A DNA stretch of 64,000 nucleotides, from contig CP053915.1 in the NCBI GenBank assembly GCA_021496925.1, positions 1,364,001 to 1,428,000 of the forward strand. Direction: 5' to 3'. The notes beneath the pieces are model-generated. The model worked only from the letters and a program-made list of their open reading frames with translations, made no database searches and had not been told where the DNA came from. The position numbers were made by a program, and so were the translations under genes. The DNA comes from Acidovorax sp. YS12 (lineage in GTDB: Bacteria; Pseudomonadota; Gammaproteobacteria; Burkholderiales; Burkholderiaceae_C). This document shows positions 52,201 through 61,422 of this stretch, in pieces. Numbering within the stretch: position 1 is the stretch's first letter; each line of letters starts with the position of its first letter.

Positions 52201-53010
52201 ATGCCTCGCCGTCGCACGCCCCGCCCGGATCCGGAGCTCCGCGAACTCGGGCAGGACGAATGCGTCCACTACCGCGACCGCCTTCGGGAGGCTCGCTACA
52301 CGGCGCTGGCGGATGCGGAAGGCTTTGGCGCCATCTGTTTCGCACTCGAGTCGCTCGGCCTGCGGCTGCTTGGCGAGCAAGCCGCGCTGGAACGCTACAA
52401 ACCCCGCATCGCGGTACGCGCGCGGAAAGCCCCTGTCCTGACGGCGCTGGCCATGAGCTTCCCTTCGACGTTCAAGCCCTTCGACGCGCTCTTCCGGACG
52501 GTCCAGGCCGCGCGCAACGACGCCATGCACACCGGCGCCTACGCGCGCCATGCGACCGATGCCGCCATCGCGCTGTGCATCGGGCTGGAGGACGCGCTGA
52601 TGGCTGATGTAGAAAGAACCGTGGGCAACCTGATGGTCGCGTCACCCGTGACCGTCATGCAGTGGCAACCCGTCGCCCATGCCCGGCAACTCATGCTGAT
52701 GCACTCGTTTTCTTTCTTGCCGGTGCGTCTCGAGGGATCATGGTCCCTGATCTCGGAGCTCGGCCTGGCCAAGTACCTGGGCGCTGCAGGGACAAAGAGG
52801 GCTCGCCTGGGCGAGACCATTGAGCACGCCAGGGCCGCGGGCCTGGAACTGGTGCAACTGCGCGATGAGGATCTGCTGCGGGTGGACATGCCCGTGGACG
52901 AGGTGTTGCAGAGATCGCGGGTCCGCGACGGCCCGATGCTCTGGCTGGTGGTGGACAAGGAGCGCCCAGAACACCTCGCTGGCGTCTTGTCGCCGTTCGA
53001 GCTGATGTAG
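52201..53010 (+). CDS. HEPN-like protein with CBS domain, 269 aa
   Basis: Start ATG 52201. The N-terminal half is helical and carries AARNDAMHTGAYAR (about residues 105-118), which contains the R-N-x3-H motif of HEPN RNases. The C-terminal half is a CBS domain: MVASPVTVMQWQPVAHARQL, SFSFLPVRLEGSW and LISELGLAKYL. HEPN proteins are often RNA-cutting toxins controlled by a partner, and CBS domains bind adenosine nucleotides. The neighbour on the left (DUF2971) is the likely partner. Confidence 0.75.
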   Translation: MPRRRTPRPDPELRELGQDECVHYRDRLREARYTALADAEGFGAICFALESLGLRLLGEQAALERYKPRIAVRARKAPVLTALAMSFPSTFKPFDALFRTVQAARNDAMHTGAYARHATDAAIALCIGLEDALMADVERTVGNLMVASPVTVMQWQPVAHARQLMLMHSFSFLPVRLEGSWSLISELGLAKYLGAAGTKRARLGETIEHARAAGLELVQLRDEDLLRVDMPVDEVLQRSRVRDGPMLWLVVDKERPEHLAGVLSPFELM

Positions 53011-53044
53011 CGCTCGTGCAAAACCGACAAGGAGCGGTTCTTTG

Positions 53045-53887
53045 TCAGCCGCCGGGCGCCATCCCAGTGGCCGACGGCAACTGCCCGGTGGCCCAGTCAT
53101 CGTCGATCATTGCCTCGGCCACGTTGCGCGGCAGCGGCTTCCAGTTCTGCGTGGAGTCCGGGATATCCTTCTTGAACCACCACGCCAGCACCGCGAGCGC
53201 CTTGTGCCGGTGCTTGAGCGTGAGGTCTTCTCCGTCCCAAGCCCAGAGCTCGTAGTGCCAATCCTTAGAGATGAGGACATGGCACGCCTTCGATGTCCCG
53301 AAACGCGGAACGGAAACGCGGATCTCGAATCCCCCGCGAACGGCGCGCGTCAGCAGCTCTTTCGCCGGGGCGGGCAAACGATAGTACGAGACCTTGGCCT
53401 TGAGCAGCCGCGCGTCGCCGCCTTTCCGGGCTATCAGCCAATTCTTCCCGGCCACCAGCCGGTGATTTCCGTTGCCAACCTGGCAGGCGCCCCCTACGCA
53501 TTGGAGACGCAGCTCGCGCCTGCTGCCCGGTGCAGGAAACTCCTTGTCCCTCAGTTCCGACTCGAAATAGCCGAAGATCTCGCTGGGCCACCCGTCCCCC
53601 CTGATATTTGCGAGGGCCTGGGTCCAGCTATCGCCGGTCTTCCAGAAGTCTTTCCGGCCCAGCGCCACAACAGATCTGAGCGGCACGTCGATAAAGCACT
53701 CGCAATGGCTTGCGGCATCCGCCAGGTTGTACAAGCCGATCTCGCTGTCCAACCAGACGATTCGCGCCAGCTCAGGATGCCGGCAATCCTCAGCCGCTTC
53801 TTTGATGGTTTCTATTGGCGTCGCGGTCATTGTCTGCATTGGAGTGTGTTGGGCAGGCACCCTTCCCTGCGGATCGCATGTCCCCAT
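53045..53887 (-). CDS. ParB/Srx-like domain protein, 280 aa
   Basis: The motif QVGNGNHRLVAGKNWLIA (about residues 136-153) resembles the ParB/sulfiredoxin nucleotide-binding G-N-H-R box. The surrounding region (SEIFGYFESELRDKEF) is the usual lead-in. The C-terminal part (LTKHRHKALAVLAWW type) is basic and rich in Trp. Start is uncertain: ATG 53887 or 53839, neither with a strong ribosome site. Such solitary ParB-like proteins may be nucleases or CTP/ATP-using switches. The gene converges on the HEPN-CBS gene. Bases 53888-54102 hold no gene. Confidence 0.6.
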   Translation of the reverse strand: MGTCDPQGRVPAQHTPMQTMTATPIETIKEAAEDCRHPELARIVWLDSEIGLYNLADAASHCECFIDVPLRSVVALGRKDFWKTGDSWTQALANIRGDGWPSEIFGYFESELRDKEFPAPGSRRELRLQCVGGACQVGNGNHRLVAGKNWLIARKGGDARLLKAKVSYYRLPAPAKELLTRAVRGGFEIRVSVPRFGTSKACHVLISKDWHYELWAWDGEDLTLKHRHKALAVLAWWFKKDIPDSTQNWKPLPRNVAEAMIDDDWATGQLPSATGMAPGG

Positions 53888-54102
53888 GAAGAATCAGTGC
53901 CGGCGTCGGCGCGGCTCGTCCATGCCGTGCCGGCGTAGCCTTATGGGGAAACCACCATCGCCGATTTGCGACCCGGGCCGTCATGCCCGCGAGGCGCATC
54001 GATGCCCTGCCGCCGCCATGCCCGGTCACCGCAGGCGGGTGCATCCGCCCCGCAGCATGGGCCATCGGCGCGACTGCGGCGGGCGAGCCGCGTCCGCGCT
54101 CA

Positions 54103-56277
54103 TCAGAAACTGTAGCGCGCACCCACGAAGAAGTGCCTTGCGGGGCCCGGCACGAAGCTCGGCGCGCTCAGCCCCGACGTGGCATCCTCGGCCGAGAGGC
54201 CACGCACCACGTAGGCGGTCTGGTAGGTCTTGTTGGTGATGTTGTGCAGGTCGAGGTACACCTCCCACTGCTTGGTGGGCCGCCACGTGACGTTGGCGCC
54301 GAGCAGCAGGAACTTGTCCTGCTTGAGGCCGCCGTTGTAGTGGTCGATGTGGGTGTCCTTGGGCTGCCAGCGGGCATTGAGGCTGAAGCCGAGCTTGTCG
54401 TTGACCTGGTAGCCGATTTCGCCCATGAGCAGATGCACGGGCACGCCCGCGATCTGCTTGCCGTCGTAGCGGCCGCCCTTGAAGCGGAAGTGGCTGTAGT
54501 TGTACACGCCGCGGAAGCTGACCGAATCGGTGCGGGTGAAGACGCCGCGCGGGGTGCGGGCGTTCAGGCCCAGCTCGATGCCCTGGTGGACGGTGTCATG
54601 GTCGTAGTTGACGGTGGTGCCGTCGATGGCGAAGTTCTGCACTTCGGCGATCAGCTCGTTCTTGACGCGCGAGTAGAAGTAGGTGGCTTCCCAGGCGATG
54701 GGGCCGGTGCGCTGCGAGGTGCCGATCTCGAACGTGGTGGCCTCCTGCATCTTGAGCGGCTTGGTCATCAGGTACAGGCTGTTGGGCGATGCGGGCACGC
54801 TGCCGGGGCCGAGGTCCACGAGCTGCCAGAAGGTGGGTGCCTCGGAGCTGCGGCTGATGTTGGCGTAGTAGCGCTGGTGCTCGGCGGGCTTCCAGATCAG
54901 GCCGACCTTGGGGTTGAAGGCCTTGTAGTCGAGGTCGCTGTCGAGCAGGCCGGGCGCGCGCAGGTCGGCGACCTTGCGGCGGTTGTAGACGTACTGCCCG
55001 GCGGCGAGCGCCTGCAGGGTGTCGGACAGGTCATGGATGACCTGGCCGCCCGCGACGACGTTGGTGGCGTCGAGGTCCACGCTGCCGAAGGTGCGCACGA
55101 GGCTGCCGTCGTCGGGGTGCACCATCCAGTAGTCGCGCGGCATGGTGCCGGTGTTGGCCGATACGAAGCCTTCCAGCCGGGTCTTGCGGCCGTTGGCGCG
55201 CGTGAGGGTGTGGTCGATGGATGCGTCGAGCCCGTAGTTGCGGGCCTTGGTGTTGGCCTGCCAGGCGGGGCCTTTGAGCTTGTCATCGACGTGCTCGGCG
55301 TAGAAGCCGAGGGAGCCGTTGGTGGCGTCGCCGTACCAGTTGGTCTTGTTGGCGATGCGCACCTGCTCGGTGTCGCGCATGGGCTTGCGCACGCGCACGT
55401 TCAGGAAGTCCTCGATGGAGCGGTTGTTGGGGTCGGCGTAGTCGCCGATGACCGAGCGCGGGTCGGACAGCGCGCGTTCCTTGGTGAGCAGGAACGGCAC
55501 GTCGAAGTGGTTGTCGGTGTAGTTGACGTAGGTGCGGTTGGCCCAGGTGCCCCGGTCGATGCCGATGTTGAGCCCGAGGTTGCTGCGCTCGCCGCCGCTG
55601 TGGCTGCGCCAGCCGTCCGATTCCTGGCGGCTGGCGCGCAGGTAGATGTCCCATTCCTTGTTCTCGCCGAACTGGCGGCCCAGCGCAGCCGCCGCCTTGC
55701 GGGCGCCCCAGGAGCCAGCCTCGACGTTGATGGAAGAGAGGCTGTTGCGGCCGTTGCGCTGGCTGAAGTCGATGGCGCCGCCCAGGGTGGTGCCGCCGTA
55801 GCGCAGGGCATTGGAGCCGCGGTAGACGCTGATGTACTGCGCCTGCTCGGGGTCGAACAGGCCCATGATGAAGGAGCCGTCGGCCTGGTTCAGGGGCAGG
55901 CCGTCCTGCAGCACCTGGATGCCGCGCGAGACGGGGTTGTCCTGGATGCCGGAGCCGCGGATGTTCAGGCGCGGCTGGTCGTTGCCGCCGAAGAATTCCT
56001 GGATGATGATGCCAGGCTCGAAGTCGAGCACCTTGGCCACGGTGGATTGGCTGCCGGTGTGCTGGTCCAGGTCGATGAGGTTGGTGCCGCCGGGCACCTG
56101 CTGCAAGGTCTGCTGCAGTTCCCCTTTCTGGATCGCGGCGGCGCCGCCCGATTCCTTGATGGTGACGGAAGGAAGGGTGGCCTGGGCTTCGGGCTTCTGC
56201 TGAGCGTGTGCGTATCCGCCAGCCAGCAGGCCCGCCACGATGGCTGCGGCCAGGGGCCGCATACGCAATTGGGTCAT
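54103..56277 (-). CDS. TonB-dependent outer-membrane receptor, 724 aa
   Basis: Start ATG 56277 gives a signal peptide (residues 1-24, AAAIVAGLLAGGYAHAQQ). The plug domain includes GGTNLIDLDQHTGSQSTVAKVL, RLNIRGSGIQDNPVSRGIQVL and YRGSNALRYGGTTLGGAIDF (about 40-160). The C-terminus is a 22-strand-type barrel ending in RHFFVGARYSF, with the expected terminal Phe. Siderophore or metal-chelate uptake is suggested by the Fur-like box 186 bases upstream. The substrate is unknown. It is divergent from the ABC transporter operon. Confidence 0.88.
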   Translation of the reverse strand: MTQLRMRPLAAAIVAGLLAGGYAHAQQKPEAQATLPSVTIKESGGAAAIQKGELQQTLQQVPGGTNLIDLDQHTGSQSTVAKVLDFEPGIIIQEFFGGNDQPRLNIRGSGIQDNPVSRGIQVLQDGLPLNQADGSFIMGLFDPEQAQYISVYRGSNALRYGGTTLGGAIDFSQRNGRNSLSSINVEAGSWGARKAAAALGRQFGENKEWDIYLRASRQESDGWRSHSGGERSNLGLNIGIDRGTWANRTYVNYTDNHFDVPFLLTKERALSDPRSVIGDYADPNNRSIEDFLNVRVRKPMRDTEQVRIANKTNWYGDATNGSLGFYAEHVDDKLKGPAWQANTKARNYGLDASIDHTLTRANGRKTRLEGFVSANTGTMPRDYWMVHPDDGSLVRTFGSVDLDATNVVAGGQVIHDLSDTLQALAAGQYVYNRRKVADLRAPGLLDSDLDYKAFNPKVGLIWKPAEHQRYYANISRSSEAPTFWQLVDLGPGSVPASPNSLYLMTKPLKMQEATTFEIGTSQRTGPIAWEATYFYSRVKNELIAEVQNFAIDGTTVNYDHDTVHQGIELGLNARTPRGVFTRTDSVSFRGVYNYSHFRFKGGRYDGKQIAGVPVHLLMGEIGYQVNDKLGFSLNARWQPKDTHIDHYNGGLKQDKFLLLGANVTWRPTKQWEVYLDLHNITNKTYQTAYVVRGLSAEDATSGLSAPSFVPGPARHFFVGARYSF

Positions 56278-56390
56278 GGTGTTTGAGTGCTGTTGCTTGG
56301 ATGAAGTAATGCCCTGCGGCCTGGAAACCGTGGTTTCCCGATCGCAAGGCAACTGACACGCATTCTCAATCCGCTTTGCAACGCTACCCA

Positions 56391-56404
56391 ATGACAATTG
56401 TCAT
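56391..56404. promoter_or_regulatory. 14-bp perfect palindrome, possible FNR/Dnr-type operator
   Basis: ATGACAATTGTCAT is a perfect palindrome. Its half-site TGAC, four bases apart from GTCA, is near the TTGAC-N4-GTCAA pattern of Fnr/Dnr/NnrR-type regulators. It sits 114 bases upstream of the TonB receptor start, between that gene and the Fur box, and the Crp/Fnr gene at 61520 could supply the protein. Confidence 0.55.
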
Positions 56405-56462
56405 GGGGTCAATTGCGCCCGCTGTGCGAAGATTTTTTGCGGAATCGTGCACATAAAATGTT

Positions 56463-56483
56463 AAATGATTATTATTACCATTT
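56463..56483. promoter_or_regulatory. Fur box in the divergent promoter region
   Basis: The sequence AAATGATTATTATTACCATTT is close to the Fur consensus (GATAATGATAATCATTATC class). It lies between the TonB receptor (minus) and the ABC transporter operon (plus). Iron-dependent control of either gene is inferred. Confidence 0.65.
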
Positions 56484-56616
56484 CGAATGTAGGCGCACGT
56501 ACCAGTCTGCCCAGGCGGCCATCCCCCGCCCGCGCATGACGATGCGGCCACGCTCCGACAGGCAATGACGCCGGTCGTTCGCAGCGTGAGCACCGAAGAA
56601 ACCCGCTTTTAGGCTA

Positions 56617-57669
56617 TTGAAAGTGTTGCCCACACACTCTCCTTTTTCGTCCGTATCCGCCCGCCGTGACGTGCTCGCCACCCTGGCGGCCCTGGCGCTG
56701 CCTTCCTGGGCAGCCGCCGGCGCCGAACCGCTCGCGAGCGCTCCCGTGCGCGAGCGGCTGGTACTTTCCGGGCCGCCCGCGGCGGTGTCGTTTCCGCTGA
56801 TGCACATGGTGGAGAGCGGCGCGCTGGCCGGCGTGGCCCGCCACGTGGAGTTCCAGCCCTGGTCGAACCCGGATCAGCTCCGTGCGCTGGCGATGGATGC
56901 CAAGGCGGATTTCATGGCGATGCCGACCAACGTGGCGGCCAATCTCTACAACCGGGGCGTGCCGCTGCGGCTGGTGAACGTGTCGGTGTGGGGTTTGCTG
57001 TGGATGGTGTCGCGCAATCCCGATTTGAAGACGCTGGCGGATTTCAAGGGCGAGGAAGTGGCGGTGCCGTTCCGGGCCGATATGCCGGACATCGTTTTCA
57101 CGTTCCTGGCCGAGCGTTCGGGGCTGGACCCGCGCCGGGACTTCACGGTGCGCTACATGCCTTCGCCGCTGGATGCGATGCAGTCGCTGGTGAAGCGGCA
57201 GGTGAACCATGCGCTGCTGGCCGAGCCCGCGGTGTCGATGGCGCTGCGCAAGACGCGCTCGTTTCCGATGTCGATGGTGGCGCCCGATCTGTACCGCAGC
57301 GTGAACCTGCAAGCCGAGTGGGGGCGCCTGATGAAGACCGAGGCGCGCATGCCCCAGGCCGGCATGGTGGTGGTGGGCGATGCCCGCAAGGATGACGCGC
57401 TGGTGGCCCGCCTGGAGGCGGCCTACGCGGCCTCGTACCGCTGGTGCCTCGATCATCCGCAGGAGTGCGGCACGCTGGTGGCCAAGTACGTCAACATGCT
57501 GACGCCGGAAGCGGTGGCCGATTCGATCGCCGTGCTGCCGCGGCACTATGCGACGGCGGCGGATGTCCGCGCGGAGCTGGAGACGTTCCTGGGCCTGCTG
57601 CTGGAACGCTCGCCCGCCACGGTGGGCAACAAGCTGCCGGACGCGGCGTTCTACGGACTGACGCCATGA
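56617..57669 (+). CDS. ABC transporter substrate-binding protein (SsuA/NMT1-like), 350 aa
   Basis: No ATG fits; TTG 56617 or GTG 56623 begin the frame. A twin-Arg-like signal (SARRDVLATLAALALPSWAAAG) precedes a periplasmic-binding fold: GPPAAVSFPLMHMVESGAL, AKADFMAMPTNVAANLYN, then NHALLAEPAVSMALRKT. The NMT1/SsuA class binds small sulfonates, nitrate, bicarbonate or similar ligands; the ligand here is unknown. The next gene overlaps by 4 bases. Confidence 0.82.
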   Translation: MKVLPTHSPFSSVSARRDVLATLAALALPSWAAAGAEPLASAPVRERLVLSGPPAAVSFPLMHMVESGALAGVARHVEFQPWSNPDQLRALAMDAKADFMAMPTNVAANLYNRGVPLRLVNVSVWGLLWMVSRNPDLKTLADFKGEEVAVPFRADMPDIVFTFLAERSGLDPRRDFTVRYMPSPLDAMQSLVKRQVNHALLAEPAVSMALRKTRSFPMSMVAPDLYRSVNLQAEWGRLMKTEARMPQAGMVVVGDARKDDALVARLEAAYAASYRWCLDHPQECGTLVAKYVNMLTPEAVADSIAVLPRHYATAADVRAELETFLGLLLERSPATVGNKLPDAAFYGLTP

Positions 57670-58469
57670 TCCCGCTGCTGTGGCTGCGCGGCGCCTTGGC
57701 GTCGGTGCTGGGCTATTTGTGGAGCGGCTGGGGGGCGATCACCAGCATCTTGCTGTTCCTCGCGGTGTGGGAGTTCGGCGGCAAGGTGTACGGCGACCTG
57801 GTGCTGCCCGGCCCCATGGCGACGTTCAGCCAGCTCAAGTTCATGGTGGGCTCGGGGCTGGCGGCGCCGGAGCTGGTGATTTCGGCGCGGCGCGCGCTGT
57901 ACGGGCTGGGCCTGGCGCTGGCCGTGGGCACGGCGCTGGGCGTGATGGCCGGGCGCTCGATGACGGCGGCGATGGCGTCGCGCCCGCTGGTGACGCTGCT
58001 GCTGGGCATGCCCCCGATTGCCTGGCTGGTGCTGGCCATGCTGTGGTTCGGCATGAGCGATGCGACGACGGTGTTCACGGTGTTCGTGGCGTGCTTTCCG
58101 CTCGTTTTCGCCGGGGCGATGCAGGGCGCGCGCACGGTGGACAACAAGCTGCGCGACGTGGCGCGCAACTTCCGCCTGCCGGGCTGGATGATGGTGACGG
58201 ACGTGTACCTGCCGCACGTCATGTCCTACCTGTTCCCTTCCTGGATCACCGCGCTGGGCACGTCGTGGAAGGTGGTGGTGATGGCCGAGCTGCTGACCAC
58301 GGTCGATGGCGTGGGCGCGGCGCTCGCGGTGTCGCGCGCGCAACTGGATACGGCCACGTCGCTGGGCTGGATCGTGGCGGTGCTGGGGCTGCTGCTGGCG
58401 CTGGAGTACCTGTTTCTTGAACCCGTCAAGCGCCGCGTGGAACGCTGGCGCACGGAGTCCGCACGGTGA
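57666..58469 (+). CDS. ABC transporter permease (SsuC-like), 267 aa
   Basis: Six or so membrane helices starting at GAITSILLFLAVWEFG. The EAA loop is visible in VARNFRLPGWMMVTDVYLPH followed by SYLFPSWITALGTSWK (about 160-200), which contacts the ATPase. It overlaps genes on both sides, so it forms one operon with the binding protein and ATPase. Confidence 0.88.
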   Translation: MIPLLWLRGALASVLGYLWSGWGAITSILLFLAVWEFGGKVYGDLVLPGPMATFSQLKFMVGSGLAAPELVISARRALYGLGLALAVGTALGVMAGRSMTAAMASRPLVTLLLGMPPIAWLVLAMLWFGMSDATTVFTVFVACFPLVFAGAMQGARTVDNKLRDVARNFRLPGWMMVTDVYLPHVMSYLFPSWITALGTSWKVVVMAELLTTVDGVGAALAVSRAQLDTATSLGWIVAVLGLLLALEYLFLEPVKRRVERWRTESAR

Positions 58470-59257
58470 GCGAGCTGCATATCCGCCATCTGTACCACCG
58501 CTATGGGCTGACCGAGGTGCTGAGCGACGTGGGGCTCGATCTTTACGCGGGCGAGACGCTGGCGCTGGTGGGGCCGTCGGGCTGCGGCAAGAGCACGCTG
58601 CTGCACATCGTGGCGGATCTGCTCACGCCCTCGGAGATCGTGATGAAGTCCACGTTCCGGGGCGCGTCGTGCGTGTTCCAGGAACCCCGGCTGATGCCGT
58701 GGAAGACCGCGCTGGACAACATCGCGCTGGGCCTCAAGGCCCTGCGGGTGCCCAACCCCGCGCGGCGCAGGCAGGCGGCCGAGCTGGGCCAGCGCATGGG
58801 CCTGAGCGTGGACGACCTCGCGAAATACCCGCACGAGCTGTCGGGCGGCATGCAAAGCCGCGTGTCGCTGGCGCGCGCGCTGGCGCCCCACCCCGACCTG
58901 TTGCTGCTGGATGAGCCGTTCTCGGCGCTGGACGTGGGCCTGAAGGCCGAGCTGTACCGCCTGCTGCTGGAGCAGGTCAGGCGCTACCGCACGGCGGTGC
59001 TGATGATCACCCATGACCTGATGGAAGCGGTGCGGCTGGCCGACCGCATCCTGATGATGGTGCCGGAGCCGGGCCGCGTGGTGCGCGAGTTCGCGCTGGA
59101 GACGCCCCAGGCCGAGCGCGACGGCACCTGGGTCTACCAGACCACCGCCGAGCTGATGATGCTGGACGAAGTGCGCATCGGGTTCGGGCTGGCCAAGGGC
59201 GCCATCGTGCTGCCCGACAGCCACGAGCACGCGCGCCATGCGGGGTGCGCGGTTTGA
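58466..59257 (+). CDS. ABC transporter ATPase (SsuB-like), 263 aa
   Basis: GTG start 58466 overlapping the permease stop. Walker A is LVGPSGCGKSTLLH (about 34-47), the Q-loop is VFQEPRLMPWKTAL, the signature is LSGGMQSRVSLARAL, and Walker B is LLLLDEPFSALDVG. The C-terminal 40 residues (WVYQTTAELMMLDEV) are an extra tail. It energises the import unit. Confidence 0.9.
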   Translation: MSELHIRHLYHRYGLTEVLSDVGLDLYAGETLALVGPSGCGKSTLLHIVADLLTPSEIVMKSTFRGASCVFQEPRLMPWKTALDNIALGLKALRVPNPARRRQAAELGQRMGLSVDDLAKYPHELSGGMQSRVSLARALAPHPDLLLLDEPFSALDVGLKAELYRLLLEQVRRYRTAVLMITHDLMEAVRLADRILMMVPEPGRVVREFALETPQAERDGTWVYQTTAELMMLDEVRIGFGLAKGAIVLPDSHEHARHAGCAV

Positions 59258-60549
59258 GTGCCGCCCTGCCCCGCCTGCGGGCCATGCTGCGCGCAGCCGT
59301 GCACGGCCATGGGCCGCTGTACATGTGCGGCTTCCGCCCGTTCTTCGTGCTGACGGCGGCGAGCGCCGCCATCCTGATGGTGCTGTGGCTGCTGATGCTG
59401 TATGGCCTGCTGCCGGCCACGATGCCGGGCGGGAGCCTGCCGTGGCATGGGCATGAACTGATCTTTGGCTTCGTGGCCGCGTCGATCGCCGGCTTTGCGC
59501 TGACAGCCATCCCCGAGTTCACGCAGACGACGCCGATCGGACGCCCCGCGCTGGCGCGGCTGGCGCTGCTGTGGCTCGCGGCGCGGCTGGCCTATGCGCT
59601 GGCGGGCTGCTGGCCGCAGTGGCTGGGCCTGTGGCCCGCGGCGCTGCTGAACCTGGCGCTGTGGGTGTGGCTGCTGGTGGAGCTGACGCCCGCTGTGTGG
59701 CAGGACCCGCTGCGCCGCCATGTGAGCTTTGCCTGGGCGCTGGGCCTGCTGGCGCTGCTGGAAATGGGCTTCTTCGCGGCGCTGGCGCTGGAGCGCGATG
59801 CGATTGCCTGGCTGCGGCTGGCCGTGGGCGCGGTGATGGTACTGATCGTGATCGCCGCCAGCCGCGTGTCGATGGCGGTGGTCAACGGCGTGATCGAGCA
59901 GGGGCGCCCCGGCGAGCCCGATCCTGGCGACGTGGGCTATCTGGCACGCCCGCCGCGGCGCAATCTGGCGACCTTCTGTATCGGCGTGTGCAGCGCCACG
60001 GAGTTCGCGCTGGGCCACGACTACGTGACCGGCTGGACGGCGCTGGCAACCGCTACCGCGATGCTGAACCTGCTGAACGACTGGCACGTGGGACGGCCGC
60101 TGTTCAAGCGCTGGGCGCTGATGATGTATGCGTTCTACTGGCTCATCGCGCTGGGCTACGCGCTGATGGGCGCGGCCTGGCTCGGCGCCCCGATCACGGC
60201 CTCCACCGGGCGGCACGTGCTGATGGCGGGCGCGATGGGCTTGAGCATTTTCACGATCATGGCGCTGGTGGGGCGCATCCATGCCGGGCGCTGGCTGGAC
60301 CGCCGCCCGTGGCTGCCCGCGACCGCCGCGACCCTGGTGCTGGCGGTGCTGCTGCGCACCGTGGCGGGCACGGAAGCGGCTGCGCCGTGGGTGCTGGCCG
60401 TCTCGGGCCTGCTGTGGGCCGCGTGCTTCGCCGTCTATCTGGCGATGACGTGGCCGGTGCTGACGGGGCCGCGCATCGACGGGCTGGAAGGCTGCGCCGA
60501 GCCCTTGGAGCGCACGGACGAACATAGTGGCGGGGTCAAGGCATGCTGA
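59245..60549 (+). CDS. nnrS: NnrS family heme/copper membrane protein, 434 aa
   Basis: NnrS proteins protect against nitric-oxide stress and are tied to denitrification regulators. The family marks are present: LYMCGFRPFFVLTAASA, WHGHELIFGFVAASIAGF and SRVSMAVVNGVIEQG, with about twelve membrane helices. GTG 59245 or TTG 59254 overlap the ATPase end; ATG 59284 is also possible. It lies downstream of the transporter and upstream of the transglycosylase, all on the same strand. Confidence 0.88.
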   Translation: MRGLSAALPRLRAMLRAAVHGHGPLYMCGFRPFFVLTAASAAILMVLWLLMLYGLLPATMPGGSLPWHGHELIFGFVAASIAGFALTAIPEFTQTTPIGRPALARLALLWLAARLAYALAGCWPQWLGLWPAALLNLALWVWLLVELTPAVWQDPLRRHVSFAWALGLLALLEMGFFAALALERDAIAWLRLAVGAVMVLIVIAASRVSMAVVNGVIEQGRPGEPDPGDVGYLARPPRRNLATFCIGVCSATEFALGHDYVTGWTALATATAMLNLLNDWHVGRPLFKRWALMMYAFYWLIALGYALMGAAWLGAPITASTGRHVLMAGAMGLSIFTIMALVGRIHAGRWLDRRPWLPATAATLVLAVLLRTVAGTEAAAPWVLAVSGLLWAACFAVYLAMTWPVLTGPRIDGLEGCAEPLERTDEHSGGVKAC

Positions 60550-61265
60550 GGCCGCGCCGCTGGCTCGGAAGCTGGATGGCCGCGGCGGCGCTGGCGCTGC
60601 CCGTGCCGGGCCACGCCGGTGACGTGTACGGCTACGTGGACGACGACGGGGTGACCCACCTGTCCGCCGAGCCGCTGGACGGCCGCTACCTGGTGTTCTT
60701 CCGGGCGCAGGATCTGCTGGACTCGGTTCGGGAACGTACCCTGGGCGTGACGCTGGCCACGGGCATCCCGCCGAGGCCGCACCCCGCCGCACCACGGGAC
60801 GGCCCCTGGCGCGACGCGGTGCAGGAAGCGGCGCGCGCGCATGCGCTCGACCCGGAGCTGCTGCACGCGCTGATCGCCACGGAATCCGCCTTCGATGCCG
60901 GCGCGGTGTCGCCCAAGGGCGCGCGCGGGCTGATGCAGCTCATGCCAGCCACCGCGCAGCGCTACGGTGTGCGGACCGACGACCGGCTGTCCCTGGAAGC
61001 GAAGCTGCACGATCCGCGCGTCAACATCGCAGCGGGCTCGCACTACCTGGCGGACTTGATACGCATGTTCGGTGGCAGCCTGGAACTGGCGCTGGCGGCC
61101 TACAACGCCGGCGAGGGCGCGGTGCGGCGCGCGGGCAACCGCATTCCGGGCTACCCGGAAACGCAGAACTACGTGAAGACGGTGATGCGGCTGTATGCGC
61201 AGCGCAAGCCGCCGCAACAGCAACAGCCTGAAAGAAAAAACGGAGCGGCCCTGCCGCCCTGGTGA
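60543..61265 (+). CDS. lytic transglycosylase with DUF4124-like N-terminus, 240 aa
   Basis: A signal peptide (about 1-25, AAAALALPVPGHAGDVY) is followed by a DUF4124-like strand pair (YGYVDDDGVTHLSAEP). The SLT domain has LHALIATESAFDAGAVSPKG with the catalytic Glu, ARGLMQLMPATAQRYGV, and ELALAAYNAGEGAVRRAG. It cleaves peptidoglycan glycan strands in the periplasm. Its start overlaps the nnrS end by 7 bases. Such a gene next to type II secretion genes is common in this group of bacteria. Confidence 0.87.
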   Translation: MLRPRRWLGSWMAAAALALPVPGHAGDVYGYVDDDGVTHLSAEPLDGRYLVFFRAQDLLDSVRERTLGVTLATGIPPRPHPAAPRDGPWRDAVQEAARAHALDPELLHALIATESAFDAGAVSPKGARGLMQLMPATAQRYGVRTDDRLSLEAKLHDPRVNIAAGSHYLADLIRMFGGSLELALAAYNAGEGAVRRAGNRIPGYPETQNYVKTVMRLYAQRKPPQQQQPERKNGAALPPW

Positions 61266-61422
61266 TCCGGTGAACGCGCAGCCGGTCGCCCGAGGGGCGC
61301 GTCAGACCGGCGGGATTAGCGGTGTGTGCCCAAGGCCTCCCATGCCATCAACTACCGCAGATCGTGGGCGTACCTCCTTCGCAGTGCGATCCGGTTCCCT
61401 GGCGCCGATCACCGGGGGCTTC

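Noticed and set aside
53983..56286. A 767-codon plus-strand frame
   Set aside because: Antisense to the TonB receptor; Val/Gly/Ala-rich composition typical of GC-rich shadows.
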